Positions 33,619-41,345 of a stretch of DNA of 64,000 nucleotides are shown one piece after another. The notes beneath the pieces are model-generated. The model saw only the letters and a program-made list of their open reading frames with translations, was not told the DNA's origin and searched no databases. A program made the translations under genes and the position numbers. Source of the DNA: Alicyclobacillus sp. SP_1 (lineage in GTDB: Bacteria > Bacillota > Bacilli > Alicyclobacillales > Alicyclobacillaceae); assembly GCF_024706985.1 (NCBI RefSeq), contig NZ_JAMCCX010000028.1:124001-188000 (forward strand), read 5' to 3'. The number at the start of each line of letters is the position of its first letter. Position 1 is the first letter of the stretch.

Positions 33619-34839
33619 GTGTTTCGAACGGTTTTGTTCGATGTCGACGGAGTGCTGTTGAGTGAGGAACGATACTTTGATGCGACTGCGTTGACTGTGC
33701 ATGAACTGTGCTTCTCTGCAAACTTCTTGGACCTCGCTGCTGCGTCAACTGTCCCTTTTACGCCAGCGCCGACGGAGGCGCAGATGCGTGCGATTCGAAC
33801 GCAAGTGATGGATGGGGATAGGGCGCTACACCACATGAAAAGTCGGGGTATCAATGCAAATTGGGACATGGTTTATCTGCTTTTCGCTTGGCAATTCGCA
33901 GAACTTTGTCGTTTCGGGGAGGTTCATCGATTCCATCAAGTTACAGCTGAAGATGTGGACCAACGAGGCTCGACAACAGTCAAGAAGACGCTTCGAGACG
34001 GGGGTGCTCGCCGAGAGAAGTTGCGCGTTTGGATGGTGCGCATGGCCGAGGTAGTACGCGCAAAAGGGGCAGTGTATCATCCCGATTTCCACGCCTTCGT
34101 CGAGGTTGTGGACGCGTGTTCGAACAAATCGGAACTGTTTGCGGCGGTGAACAGTGCGTTGCAGACAGCGCTCGGAGCACATTGGTTTGCGTCGCTTCCG
34201 GAGGACCTCTGGGAACTCGGTAGGGAGGTCTTCCAACAGTGGTATTTAGGGGATGAGTATCTTATGGAACAGTCCTCAACGTCTGGACCACTGGATGTGC
34301 ACAAGACGGGCAAACGAGGGTTCCTTCGAGACGAAGTTGCCATCGTGGACATGCAGAAGTTGGCTGACATCTTGAAGCAGTTGGCGGCTCGCGGGGTGAC
34401 GCTTGGCATTGCCACCGGTCGTCCAGAGTTGGAAACGAAAGTTCCGTTAGAGGCGCTTGGGATTTTATCCTATTTTGATGCAAATCGGATTTCCACCGCT
34501 TCCGACGTCCTCGTGGCGGAAGCCGAGTGCCCTCAAGCGGCGCCTTTGTCCAAGCCACATCCGTACAGCTATCTGCGGAGCCTCATGGGCCGCAGTCAAC
34601 CTGCAGAGTTGCTCGAAACCGTGCTACCTGTTCCGCGCGAAGTAGGCGAGGCCACGCTGATTGTCGGCGATTCTGTGGCCGACGCACTCGCTGCAAGAGC
34701 TCTTGGCTGTCGATTTGCCGCCGTTTTGACGGGCCCTGCGGGTGATTTGGCGCGCAAAGAGTTTGAAGACTTGCAAGCTGATTATATCCTTGCGGATGTG
34801 CTGGAATTGGCGAAAATAGGTGGTTGCAAAGTGTTATAG
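33619..34839 (+). CDS. HAD-family hydrolase, candidate phosphoserine phosphatase
   Basis: HAD core with motif I FDVDGVLLSEERYFD at residue 6, a very large helical cap (roughly residues 20-230), motif II GIATGRPE near 273, the lysine motif KPHPYSY near 313 and motif IV IVGDSVADALAARALG near 348. At 406 residues it is about twice the usual size for this subfamily. GTG 33619 follows GGAGGGG. Position third in serA-serC suggests it removes the phosphate from phosphoserine. Against this, motif I is DxDG rather than the DxDS of classical SerB, so the substrate is unproven. Confidence 0.75.
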   Translation: MFRTVLFDVDGVLLSEERYFDATALTVHELCFSANFLDLAAASTVPFTPAPTEAQMRAIRTQVMDGDRALHHMKSRGINANWDMVYLLFAWQFAELCRFGEVHRFHQVTAEDVDQRGSTTVKKTLRDGGARREKLRVWMVRMAEVVRAKGAVYHPDFHAFVEVVDACSNKSELFAAVNSALQTALGAHWFASLPEDLWELGREVFQQWYLGDEYLMEQSSTSGPLDVHKTGKRGFLRDEVAIVDMQKLADILKQLAARGVTLGIATGRPELETKVPLEALGILSYFDANRISTASDVLVAEAECPQAAPLSKPHPYSYLRSLMGRSQPAELLETVLPVPREVGEATLIVGDSVADALAARALGCRFAAVLTGPAGDLARKEFEDLQADYILADVLELAKIGGCKVL

Positions 34840-34852
34840 GTCATGCTATGAT
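34824..34852 (+). promoter_or_regulatory. promoter of tRNA-Ser/Met/Thr
   Basis: TTGCAA (34824-34829), 17-base spacer and TATGAT (34847-34852), overlapping the 3' end of the HAD gene. Confidence 0.65.
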
Positions 34853-34909
34853 ACACCTTGTCGTCTCGGGCTGAACTTCAGTTTTCGAGGAAACAGATGT
34901 GACGGGCTT

Positions 34910-35003
34910 GGAGAGATGTCCGAGTTGGTCGAAGGAGCACGATTGGAAATCGTGTAGGCGGTTTAAACCCGTCTCGAGGGTTCGAATCCCTCTCTCTCCG
35001 CCA
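34910..35003 (+). tRNA. tRNA-Ser (GGA)
   Basis: Class II tRNA with long variable arm. Acceptor GGAGAGA/TCTCTCC, anticodon GGA at 34945-34947 closed by CACGA/TCGTG, discriminator G, CCA encoded. Confidence 0.96.
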
Positions 35004-35008
35004 GGTAA

Positions 35009-35085
35009 GGCGGCGTAGCTCAGCTGGTTAGAGCACACGGTTCATACCCGTGGTGTCGGGGGTTCGAGTCCCTCCGCCGCTACCA
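35009..35085 (+). tRNA. elongator tRNA-Met (CAT)
   Basis: Acceptor GGCGGCG/CGCCGCT with a terminal G-U pair, anticodon CAT at 35043-35045 closed by CACGG/CCGTG. Sequence is close to Bacillus elongator tRNA-Met, which argues against a lysidine-modified tRNA-Ile. Confidence 0.92.
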
Positions 35086-35115
35086 TTAGACTTGGGTTGT
35101 CAGTCCGTCCTATGT

Positions 35116-35190
35116 GCCACTTTGGCTCAGGGGTAGAGCGGCTCACTCGTAATGAGCAGGTCCCCGGTTCGAATCCGGGAAGTGGCTCCA
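35116..35190 (+). tRNA. tRNA-Thr (CGT)
   Basis: Acceptor GCCACTT/AAGTGGC, anticodon CGT at 35148-35150 closed by GCTCA/TGAGC, discriminator T, CCA encoded. Confidence 0.95.
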
Positions 35191-35223
35191 TAAAGAAATC
35201 TGTTATAGCAAGGATTTCGGGAA

Positions 35224-35250
35224 GGTCATCCAGAGATGGGTGGCCTTTTT
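35224..35250 (+). terminator. terminator of the tRNA-Ser/Met/Thr unit
   Basis: GGTCATCC (35224-35231) pairs with GGGTGGCC (35238-35245), including two G-U pairs, then five T residues. Confidence 0.75.
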
Positions 35251-35292
35251 CCCGGATTTGTGTGTCGCTTGCGTGTCAAGCCTCTCGGCAAC

Positions 35293-35427
35293 CTAGTCAT
35301 CCAATTGTGTTTCTAGTTCTTCTGTGGCTTCGTCCTCCATGTCCGGAAGATCGTGTCTGTATGTGTCCAAAGTCGTTGTACTTTGATTCAACCGTTCGAA
35401 TGGGCTACGCTGCGATTTAGGATGCAT
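35293..35427 (-). CDS. possible small acidic protein, 44 aa
   Basis: An ATG-initiated minus-strand frame encodes MHPKSQRSPFERLNQ followed by an acidic end (DMEDEATEELETQLDD). Composition looks protein-like, but no convincing ribosome site is visible. It could be noise in the 230-base gap between the tRNA terminator and the next gene. Confidence 0.2.
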   Translation of the reverse strand: MHPKSQRSPFERLNQSTTTLDTYRHDLPDMEDEATEELETQLDD

Positions 35428-35485
35428 CGAACGCCTGTTCTTGGAGGCGCATTGAAATGTGGCTATGAGGAAAGGTGGGAAGTGC

Positions 35486-36436
35486 GTGGGAAATTCCCTG
35501 GAGATTGCAGTGTATGCGGGTGAAAGCAGCGAAAAATATGCTAACATCTTGCGCGCACACGGTTGCGAGCGAGTGACGTGTGCGAAGAATTTGGAAGAAG
35601 CGCGAACGAGTTTGCGGGAAGCAGAGATCCTTTTAGCCTGGAGATTTCCGATTCACTTGCTGACAAGCAACGAAGCAGGCAAGATTCGTTGGATTCAATC
35701 GCTTGGCGCTGGCGTGGACGACTGGGTTGCCGATGACATGACAGAAAGGGGAATTACGTTGACCCGCATGGTCGGGCAGTTCGGACATGCTATGGCGGAA
35801 CATGTTTTTGCCTATTTGTTGGCGTTGGAAAAGGAAATAGAATCCATTCGCCAGCAACAGATGGAACGTGTTTGGAAACCGCGATGGACCGGATTGCTTG
35901 GCGGACAAACCATCGGCATCGCCGGACTTGGGTCCATCGGGGCAGAAATGGTGCGTCTTGCACGCGCTTTCGACATGAAAGTTTACGGATTGAGCCGTAC
36001 AGGTGAGCGCGCACATCTTGTGGATCGTCACTTTACACCAGATGAATGGACAGAATTCGCGAGACATCTCGATGTTCTCGTACTCACCTTGCCTCTGACT
36101 ACACGCACCTACCATGTGATAGATACAACGGTTTTGTCAGCCCTTCCGTCGAATGCTGTGCTCGTCAACGTAGGGCGGGGAAAATTGGTAAACGAGTCGG
36201 CTTTAACGGAATTTCTAAGGAAAGGGCGAATTCGTGCTGCCATCTTGGATGTTTTTGAAACGGAACCTCTTCCGATGGACAGTCCGCTCTGGACTCTCTC
36301 GAATGTCTATGTGACTCCGCACATGTCAGGTCCGACGCGCATCGAAAATGCTGCACGTTTCTTTTTGGGGAATTTACAGAGATATTTGGAGGGTCTTCCG
36401 TTACAAGGAGTAGTGGAGCCAAAGCGTGGCTATTGA
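35486..36436 (+). CDS. D-isomer-specific 2-hydroxyacid dehydrogenase family protein
   Basis: NAD(P)-dependent reduction of a 2-keto acid, substrate unknown. The 316 residues contain the Rossmann motif GIAGLGSIGAEMVRLAR near residue 139, the substrate arginine in VNVGRGKLVNE near 222 and the catalytic histidine in VTPHMSGPTR near 280. It is short, like GhrA/hydroxypyruvate reductase or YoaD types, with no ACT domain. GTG 35486 follows AAAGGTGG by seven bases; earlier in-frame starts at 35459 and 35465 are possible. It stands alone and is convergent with the formaldehyde dehydrogenase gene. Confidence 0.85.
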   Translation: MGNSLEIAVYAGESSEKYANILRAHGCERVTCAKNLEEARTSLREAEILLAWRFPIHLLTSNEAGKIRWIQSLGAGVDDWVADDMTERGITLTRMVGQFGHAMAEHVFAYLLALEKEIESIRQQQMERVWKPRWTGLLGGQTIGIAGLGSIGAEMVRLARAFDMKVYGLSRTGERAHLVDRHFTPDEWTEFARHLDVLVLTLPLTTRTYHVIDTTVLSALPSNAVLVNVGRGKLVNESALTEFLRKGRIRAAILDVFETEPLPMDSPLWTLSNVYVTPHMSGPTRIENAARFFLGNLQRYLEGLPLQGVVEPKRGY

Positions 36437-36518
36437 AGTACAGAATTCTGTCCGTCTTTGCGGTGTGTGAATCACGTCGAAAAGAGTGAAAGGGTTGTTT
36501 ATAAAAGCATGCGGGGAG

Positions 36519-36546
36519 GGGTCCGCAGTCTGTGGACCCCGTTTTC
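36519..36546 (+). terminator. terminator after the 2-hydroxyacid dehydrogenase gene
   Basis: GGGGTCC (36519-36525) pairs with GGACCCC (36535-36541), then GTTTT. Lies just before the 3' end of the convergent gene. Confidence 0.75.
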
Positions 36547-36557
36547 TCTGGCATTCT

Positions 36558-37778
36558 TTATGCGCGTTGCAACAGTCCGTGTGGGTCAAGCACAAATTTG
36601 CGCGCCACGCCACGGTCAAAACTTTGATACCCAGTGGGAGCCTCTGACAGTGGCAGAACCGTTGCGTTGACAGCTTTCGCAATGTGCGCTTTATCGTTGA
36701 GGATAGCCATCATCAAATCACGGTGGTAACGCATGACGGGCGTCTGGCCTGTGGTGAAGGTATGCGCTTTCGCCCAACCAAGACCAATTCGAATGCGCAA
36801 AGACCCGATTTTCGCTTCTTCGTCCACGGCACCGGGATCGCCCGTTACATACAAACCGGGAATACCCAAACGACCCGCAGCTCGTGTGATGTCCATGATG
36901 GTGTTGAGCACGGTGGCTGGGGACTCTTTATGATTCTGCCCGTGACCATGAGCCTCGAAGCCGACACAGTCGATGGCACAGTCTACTTCTGGAACCCCTA
37001 GGATTTGCTCAATTTGTTCGCCAATGTCGGCGTGTTGCGCTAAATTGATGGTTTCACAGCCGAAGCTACGCGCTTGAGCCAAGCGCTCTTCATTGAGGTC
37101 CCCGACAATCACGACCGATGCTCCAAGTATTTGTGCGGAATGTGCGGCAGCTAATCCAACCGGTCCTGCGCCTGCAACGTACACGGTCGATCCGGTTTTG
37201 ACCCCTGCACTCACTGCTCCGTGATACCCGGTAGGAAAGATATCCGAGAGCATGGTCAGGTCGAGAATTTTTTCCATCGCCGCGTCTTTGTCGGGAAATT
37301 TCAAAAGTTGAAAGTCAGCGTATGGGACCATGACATACTCAGCTTGACCACCGACCCATCCACCCATGTCGACATAACCGTATGCCGACCCTGGCCGATC
37401 CGGATTGACGTTGAGGCAGACGTGCGTGTTTTGCTCACGACAATTGCGACACCGACCACATGCGATATTGAAGGGGACGGAGACAAGGTCTCCCTTTTTC
37501 ATGAATTCCACATCCCGCCCTATTTCGATAATTTCGCCTGTGATTTCATGACCGAGCACCAGACCTGAAGGCGCCGTAGTTCTGCCCCGCACCATGTGCT
37601 GGTCACTTCCGCAGATGTTGGTCGACACGACTTTGAGGATAACACCATGTTCGCATTTGCGGCCAACATTTAACGGATTGACGCCAGGGCCGTCCTTGAC
37701 CACCAATTCCGGATATTCTGTGTTTTCCACTGCAACTTGACCTGCTCCCTTGTAGACGACTGCGCGATTTCCACTCAT
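36558..37778 (-). CDS. fdhA: glutathione-independent formaldehyde dehydrogenase (zinc alcohol dehydrogenase family)
   Basis: NAD-linked oxidation of formaldehyde to formate, or dismutation of formaldehyde. The 406-residue length and motifs fit the Pseudomonas putida FdhA type: zinc ligand STNICGSDQHM near residue 53, LGHEITGEIIEIG, structural-zinc cysteines CGRCRNCREQNTHVC, the Rossmann segment VAGAGPVGLAAAHSAQ, and the distinctive late segment CVGFEAHGHGQNHKE. GAGGAGG precedes the ATG. It is the last gene of the minus-strand OpuA transporter unit, 67 bases after opuAC, consistent with detoxifying formaldehyde released from betaine methyl groups. Confidence 0.92.
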   Translation of the reverse strand: MSGNRAVVYKGAGQVAVENTEYPELVVKDGPGVNPLNVGRKCEHGVILKVVSTNICGSDQHMVRGRTTAPSGLVLGHEITGEIIEIGRDVEFMKKGDLVSVPFNIACGRCRNCREQNTHVCLNVNPDRPGSAYGYVDMGGWVGGQAEYVMVPYADFQLLKFPDKDAAMEKILDLTMLSDIFPTGYHGAVSAGVKTGSTVYVAGAGPVGLAAAHSAQILGASVVIVGDLNEERLAQARSFGCETINLAQHADIGEQIEQILGVPEVDCAIDCVGFEAHGHGQNHKESPATVLNTIMDITRAAGRLGIPGLYVTGDPGAVDEEAKIGSLRIRIGLGWAKAHTFTTGQTPVMRYHRDLMMAILNDKAHIAKAVNATVLPLSEAPTGYQSFDRGVARKFVLDPHGLLQRA

Positions 37779-37845
37779 GAATAGACATCCTCCTCTGTGT
37801 CGAATCTCTGGTTGTTCGTGCGAAATGAAAGACCCATTAGGTCAT

Positions 37846-38796
37846 TTATTTCAACCAACTCATAGCAGCAGCTTCATTGGCAGAGTTGGACAACCACGTT
37901 GAAACCCCTTCTGCTGGTGTCGAAGAACTGTTGATGTCTTCTTCGAGCGCCCCCAGCTGGTCCGGTGTTAATTTGAAGTTTTGAATCCAACCGCTGACCG
38001 TGGGATTTTTAGCAGCCCAGGCCTTGTTCGCTTCGGTTTGAATCCAGCCGCTTGCACCAAAAATAAGTTTCGGGTCGGTAACGTATTTCAATTTATATTT
38101 TGAAAAGACCCAATTGGGACTCCAGAGGGTGACAACAATTGGTTTCTTTGCCGCATAAGCTTTTTCCAATGCTGCGACCATGGCAGGACTGGAACTGGCT
38201 ATCAATTTCATCGGCAGACCATAGACTTTGATGGCTTTCGCAGCAAGACCCATTTCACCCGCGCCAGCATCAATTCCGACAATTTGATTCCCGAATTCAG
38301 ACGCATTGGCTTTCAACTGTTGAATGGTGTTGACATTGGTGACATATTGGGGAACAACAAATCCCTCATTCGTGGTTCCTTCGTACCATTTGCCGAGGTC
38401 GGTCAGATTCGCGCCGTATTTCTTCATATATACTGCGTGCGTCGTGGGTAGCCATGTGTCAAAAAAGACATTCAGTCCACCCTCTGACAGTCCAGCAAAC
38501 AGCGGACCAGCGTCTAGCATTTTCATCTCGACCTTGTAGCCTTTGGACTGCAGCAAATTTTGCCATAAGTACGAAGTCGCAACATCTTCCGGCCAGTCGA
38601 CGTAACCAATGATGACAGTCTTGCCGGCCCCTGGTGAGGAAGTGGATGATGTGCTGGTAGACGTGGTGGTGGTGGACGTGTTCGAACTACCTGAATTGCT
38701 CGGTTGATTGCTGTTTGAATTGTCGCATCCAGACAGGGCGAGACATACCAGCATGGCACTCGACAGCGATAATACTGCCTTTGTCTTCTTGTTCAT
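37846..38796 (-). CDS. opuAC: glycine betaine ABC transporter substrate-binding lipoprotein
   Basis: Captures betaine outside the membrane. The 316 residues begin with a lipoprotein signal (MNKKTKAVLSLSSAMLVCL, lipobox LSGC near residue 24), then a Ser/Thr/Asn-rich linker to about residue 55. The mature domain opens VIIGYVDWPEDVATSYLWQ. Aromatic positions for caging a quaternary ammonium occur in FFDTWLPTTH and TLWSPNWVFSKYKLKY. It follows opuAB by 12 bases. Family is OpuAC/ProX-like; betaine is the probable ligand, and carnitine or proline betaine cannot be excluded. Confidence 0.92.
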   Translation of the reverse strand: MNKKTKAVLSLSSAMLVCLALSGCDNSNSNQPSNSGSSNTSTTTTSTSTSSTSSPGAGKTVIIGYVDWPEDVATSYLWQNLLQSKGYKVEMKMLDAGPLFAGLSEGGLNVFFDTWLPTTHAVYMKKYGANLTDLGKWYEGTTNEGFVVPQYVTNVNTIQQLKANASEFGNQIVGIDAGAGEMGLAAKAIKVYGLPMKLIASSSPAMVAALEKAYAAKKPIVVTLWSPNWVFSKYKLKYVTDPKLIFGASGWIQTEANKAWAAKNPTVSGWIQNFKLTPDQLGALEEDINSSSTPAEGVSTWLSNSANEAAAMSWLK

Positions 38797-38808
38797 TTGA
38801 CACCCTCC

Positions 38809-39654
38809 TCAATCGGATTCCACCATTATTGGTTTGTCTCTACCGAGTTTTTGGGAGACCCGGTCGAGAATGATGGCTAAAATGACAATACTGATGCCGG
38901 CTTCAAAGCCTTGACCAACGTTGACCGTTTCCAGAGCGGACATAACGTCCGCGCCGAGACCGCCAGCGCCAATCATGGACGCGATGACCACCATGGACAG
39001 GGAGAGCATGATGGTCTGGTTCACACCGGCTTTAATACTGGGAATGGCCAATGGAATTTGCACTTTCCACAGCAATTGCCAGTCGGTCGTGCCGAAAGCG
39101 GTAGCAGCTTCCACTAAATTTCCCGGCACTTGAAGGATGCCTAGTCTCGTCAGGCGAATTGCCGGTGGCATCGCAAAGATGACCGTCGCAAAAATTGCAG
39201 GTACGAGTCCGATGTCGAAGAAAATAAGGACAGGCACGAGGTAGACAAAGGACGGCATAGTTTGCATCAAGTCGAGCAGCGGAGCGATGACGCGATACGC
39301 CTTCCGGCTTTTTGCCGACCAAATCCCGAGTGGCAGACCGATGACCACAGATACGAGGGCGGATAAAATGACCAATACTAACGTGGTGATCATGTCATCC
39401 CAGAGCCCAAGGTCGAAGATAAGAGTGAGCCCGATGATCGTACCTAGCGTCAATTTCCATTTTCCGGACAGGTAAGCTAGAACCGCTAGAACGAGGACAA
39501 CAATCCACCACGGTACGGCGCTGAGGCCATTGGTTGCTCCGTCCACGACTACGCGAATGACATTGGCCACATCGCCCAGAAACGGACCTATGAGAACATA
39601 GAGCCAGTGAACAATGTCATTGACCCATGCTGCTAGCGGCAACCGCGGGAGCAT
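38809..39654 (-). CDS. opuAB: glycine betaine ABC transporter permease
   Basis: Membrane channel of the OpuA/ProW type, 281 residues with six to seven hydrophobic helices (for example IVVLVLAVLAYLSG and LVLVILSALVSVVIGLPLGI). The cytoplasmic coupling EAA-like loop is EAATAFGTTDWQLLWKVQIPLA. ATG at 39654 is preceded by AGGAGGAG; the start lies inside the 3' end of opuAA, a 38-base overlap. The amphipathic start (PLAAWVNDIVHWLYV) resembles OpuAB. Confidence 0.93.
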   Translation of the reverse strand: MLPRLPLAAWVNDIVHWLYVLIGPFLGDVANVIRVVVDGATNGLSAVPWWIVVLVLAVLAYLSGKWKLTLGTIIGLTLIFDLGLWDDMITTLVLVILSALVSVVIGLPLGIWSAKSRKAYRVIAPLLDLMQTMPSFVYLVPVLIFFDIGLVPAIFATVIFAMPPAIRLTRLGILQVPGNLVEAATAFGTTDWQLLWKVQIPLAIPSIKAGVNQTIMLSLSMVVIASMIGAGGLGADVMSALETVNVGQGFEAGISIVILAIILDRVSQKLGRDKPIMVESD

Positions 39655-40852
39655 AAGCGTCTCCTCCTTGGGAGGCAAAAGCCTCCAAAATTGAACTTTT
39701 AAAAATCAATCCACAGAGAACGCCCTCGTCGTCGATAACGGGAAGTGGATACTTAGAGCGTAAAATCATGTTGACTAAATGGTCGAGGTGCGCGTTCGCG
39801 TGCACAGGTGTCACGACTTCTATGTCGCTCTCGGTGAGTACTTCACGCTGTTGGGCGATTGCGTTGGCCAGTCGGTCGGCACTGACAATGCCGAGCAATC
39901 GTTTCGCGGAGTCGACGACGAAACCGCTGGACAGACCTGTTTCATTGAGGACGCGAAGGGCAATCCGCGGTGAATCGTTTTGAGACAGCAGCGGCAGCGC
40001 CGGGCGCATGACGTCGGATGCGACCAACACTTTCGTGATGTCCACTCCTCGGACAAACTTGGCTACGTAGTCGTTGGCGGGATTTGCAATGATGTCGTCC
40101 GGTGTGCCGATTTGAACAATTTCGCCGTCCTTCATCAGTGCGATGCGCGCACCGAGCCTCAAGGCTTCGTTGAGGTCGTGTGTAATGAAGACGACAGTTT
40201 TGTGTAACTTGTCCTGCAAATTTAAAAGTTCACGCTGCATTTCGTCTCGAATCAGCGGATCCAGCGCGCTGAAGGCTTCATCCATCAGTAGAATGGCTGG
40301 GTCGTTCGCCAGTGCGCGTGCCAGTCCCACGCGCTGTTTCATACCACCGCTTAGGTTTTCTGGGTATTGGTTGCCCCAGCCTTCCAATCCAACTAGGCTC
40401 AACTTTTCTTCGGCCACTCTCTGGCGCTCCGACTTGGGCACGTTTTGAATCTCCAACCCAAAGGCGACATTTTCAGCGACCGTTCGGTGAGGAAGCAAAG
40501 CGAATTGCTGAAATACCATAGATACCTGCTTCTGTCGGAATTTCAGCAGGTCTTGCTTAGACATGGTCACAATATTTTGATTATTAATGATGATGTTTCC
40601 TGAAGTTGGCTCAATCAGACGATTGAGACATCGAAGCAAGGTCGATTTTCCGCTTCCCGACAAACCCATAATGACGAATAACTCTCCATGCTGAATGTTG
40701 AAACTGGCCTGGTTGACTCCAACGTTACAGCCGCACCGCTCGCGAATTTCTCCTTTGTCCACACCGGACCGCAGTAACTGCAGCGCTTGTTCCGTCTTGG
40801 AGCCGAAGATTTTTGTCACCTGATGGACTTCAATAGAGCTGTCCAAGGCCAT
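39617..40852 (-). CDS. opuAA: glycine betaine ABC transporter ATPase with CBS domains
   Basis: Energises the OpuA importer. The 411 residues contain Walker A GLSGSGKSTLLRCLN near residue 62, Q-loop QQFALLPHRTV, signature LSGGMKQRVGLARAL, Walker B ILLMDEAFSALDPL and the switch histidine in VFITHDLNEA. Two C-terminal CBS motifs (about 285-400) are the ionic-strength sensor of OpuA systems. ATG 40852 is adjacent to AAAGGGGG; a TTG at 40846 has better spacing and may be the true start. Linkage to a catabolic operon rather than to osmotic-stress genes is notable. Confidence 0.93.
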   Translation of the reverse strand: MALDSSIEVHQVTKIFGSKTEQALQLLRSGVDKGEIRERCGCNVGVNQASFNIQHGELFVIMGLSGSGKSTLLRCLNRLIEPTSGNIIINNQNIVTMSKQDLLKFRQKQVSMVFQQFALLPHRTVAENVAFGLEIQNVPKSERQRVAEEKLSLVGLEGWGNQYPENLSGGMKQRVGLARALANDPAILLMDEAFSALDPLIRDEMQRELLNLQDKLHKTVVFITHDLNEALRLGARIALMKDGEIVQIGTPDDIIANPANDYVAKFVRGVDITKVLVASDVMRPALPLLSQNDSPRIALRVLNETGLSSGFVVDSAKRLLGIVSADRLANAIAQQREVLTESDIEVVTPVHANAHLDHLVNMILRSKYPLPVIDDEGVLCGLIFKSSILEAFASQGGDAYAPAVAASSMGQ

Positions 40853-41345
40853 CCCCCTTTGTTCTCTGAATAGAGTAAGTTGCTGTCCGGCAACTTCCGG
40901 TCTTCGGGACGATGGAATACGTTCTCGACGAAGGCGAACTAAAAAAGCTTGCAAGCTAAAAAAGTGAACTGTCTCGCAGGGATGCATCACCACTTCTCTG
41001 TGTTTTTTGTTCAGTTAAAATATTTAGTTATTTCGATGGATTGTGTCTGACTTGGTGATTGTGTCTGACTATGGTCGTAGGTGGATACTGATGTGATGAA
41101 CTTAAACTGCGCTTTAAAAATCGTGATTTCTCAGTGAGTATGTTCGTAATCATGATTGAATAACGCAAGTATAGCGATGCTTGTCGTTTCGGTCAATCAT
41201 ATTTTTTTCTATGTCCCTATTTACAATCTTGATTAGACATCGTAATATTCAAAATATAATCATGATTACAGAAACCGCAAAGAGGTCCGATACACGCGGT
41301 GGATGGATGGTCAAGACATTTTGTAACGTTTGAGGAGAGATGAGA
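40853..41345. promoter_or_regulatory. shared control region of the betaine regulon (493 bp, no gene)
   Basis: Divergent regulatory region. AATCnTGATT occurs four times: 41119-41128, 41148-41157, 41225-41234 and 41258-41267. The last overlaps a perfect TATAAT (41255-41260) likely serving the rightward genes. GATTGTGTCTGACT is repeated at 41039-41052 and 41057-41070, upstream of the leftward unit. The leftward leader has a perfect AAGTTGC/GCAACTT hairpin (40877-40896). On the minus strand it has AGCTTGCAAGCT followed by six T residues (40957-40941), which resembles a weak terminator. The regulator is unknown. Confidence 0.6.
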
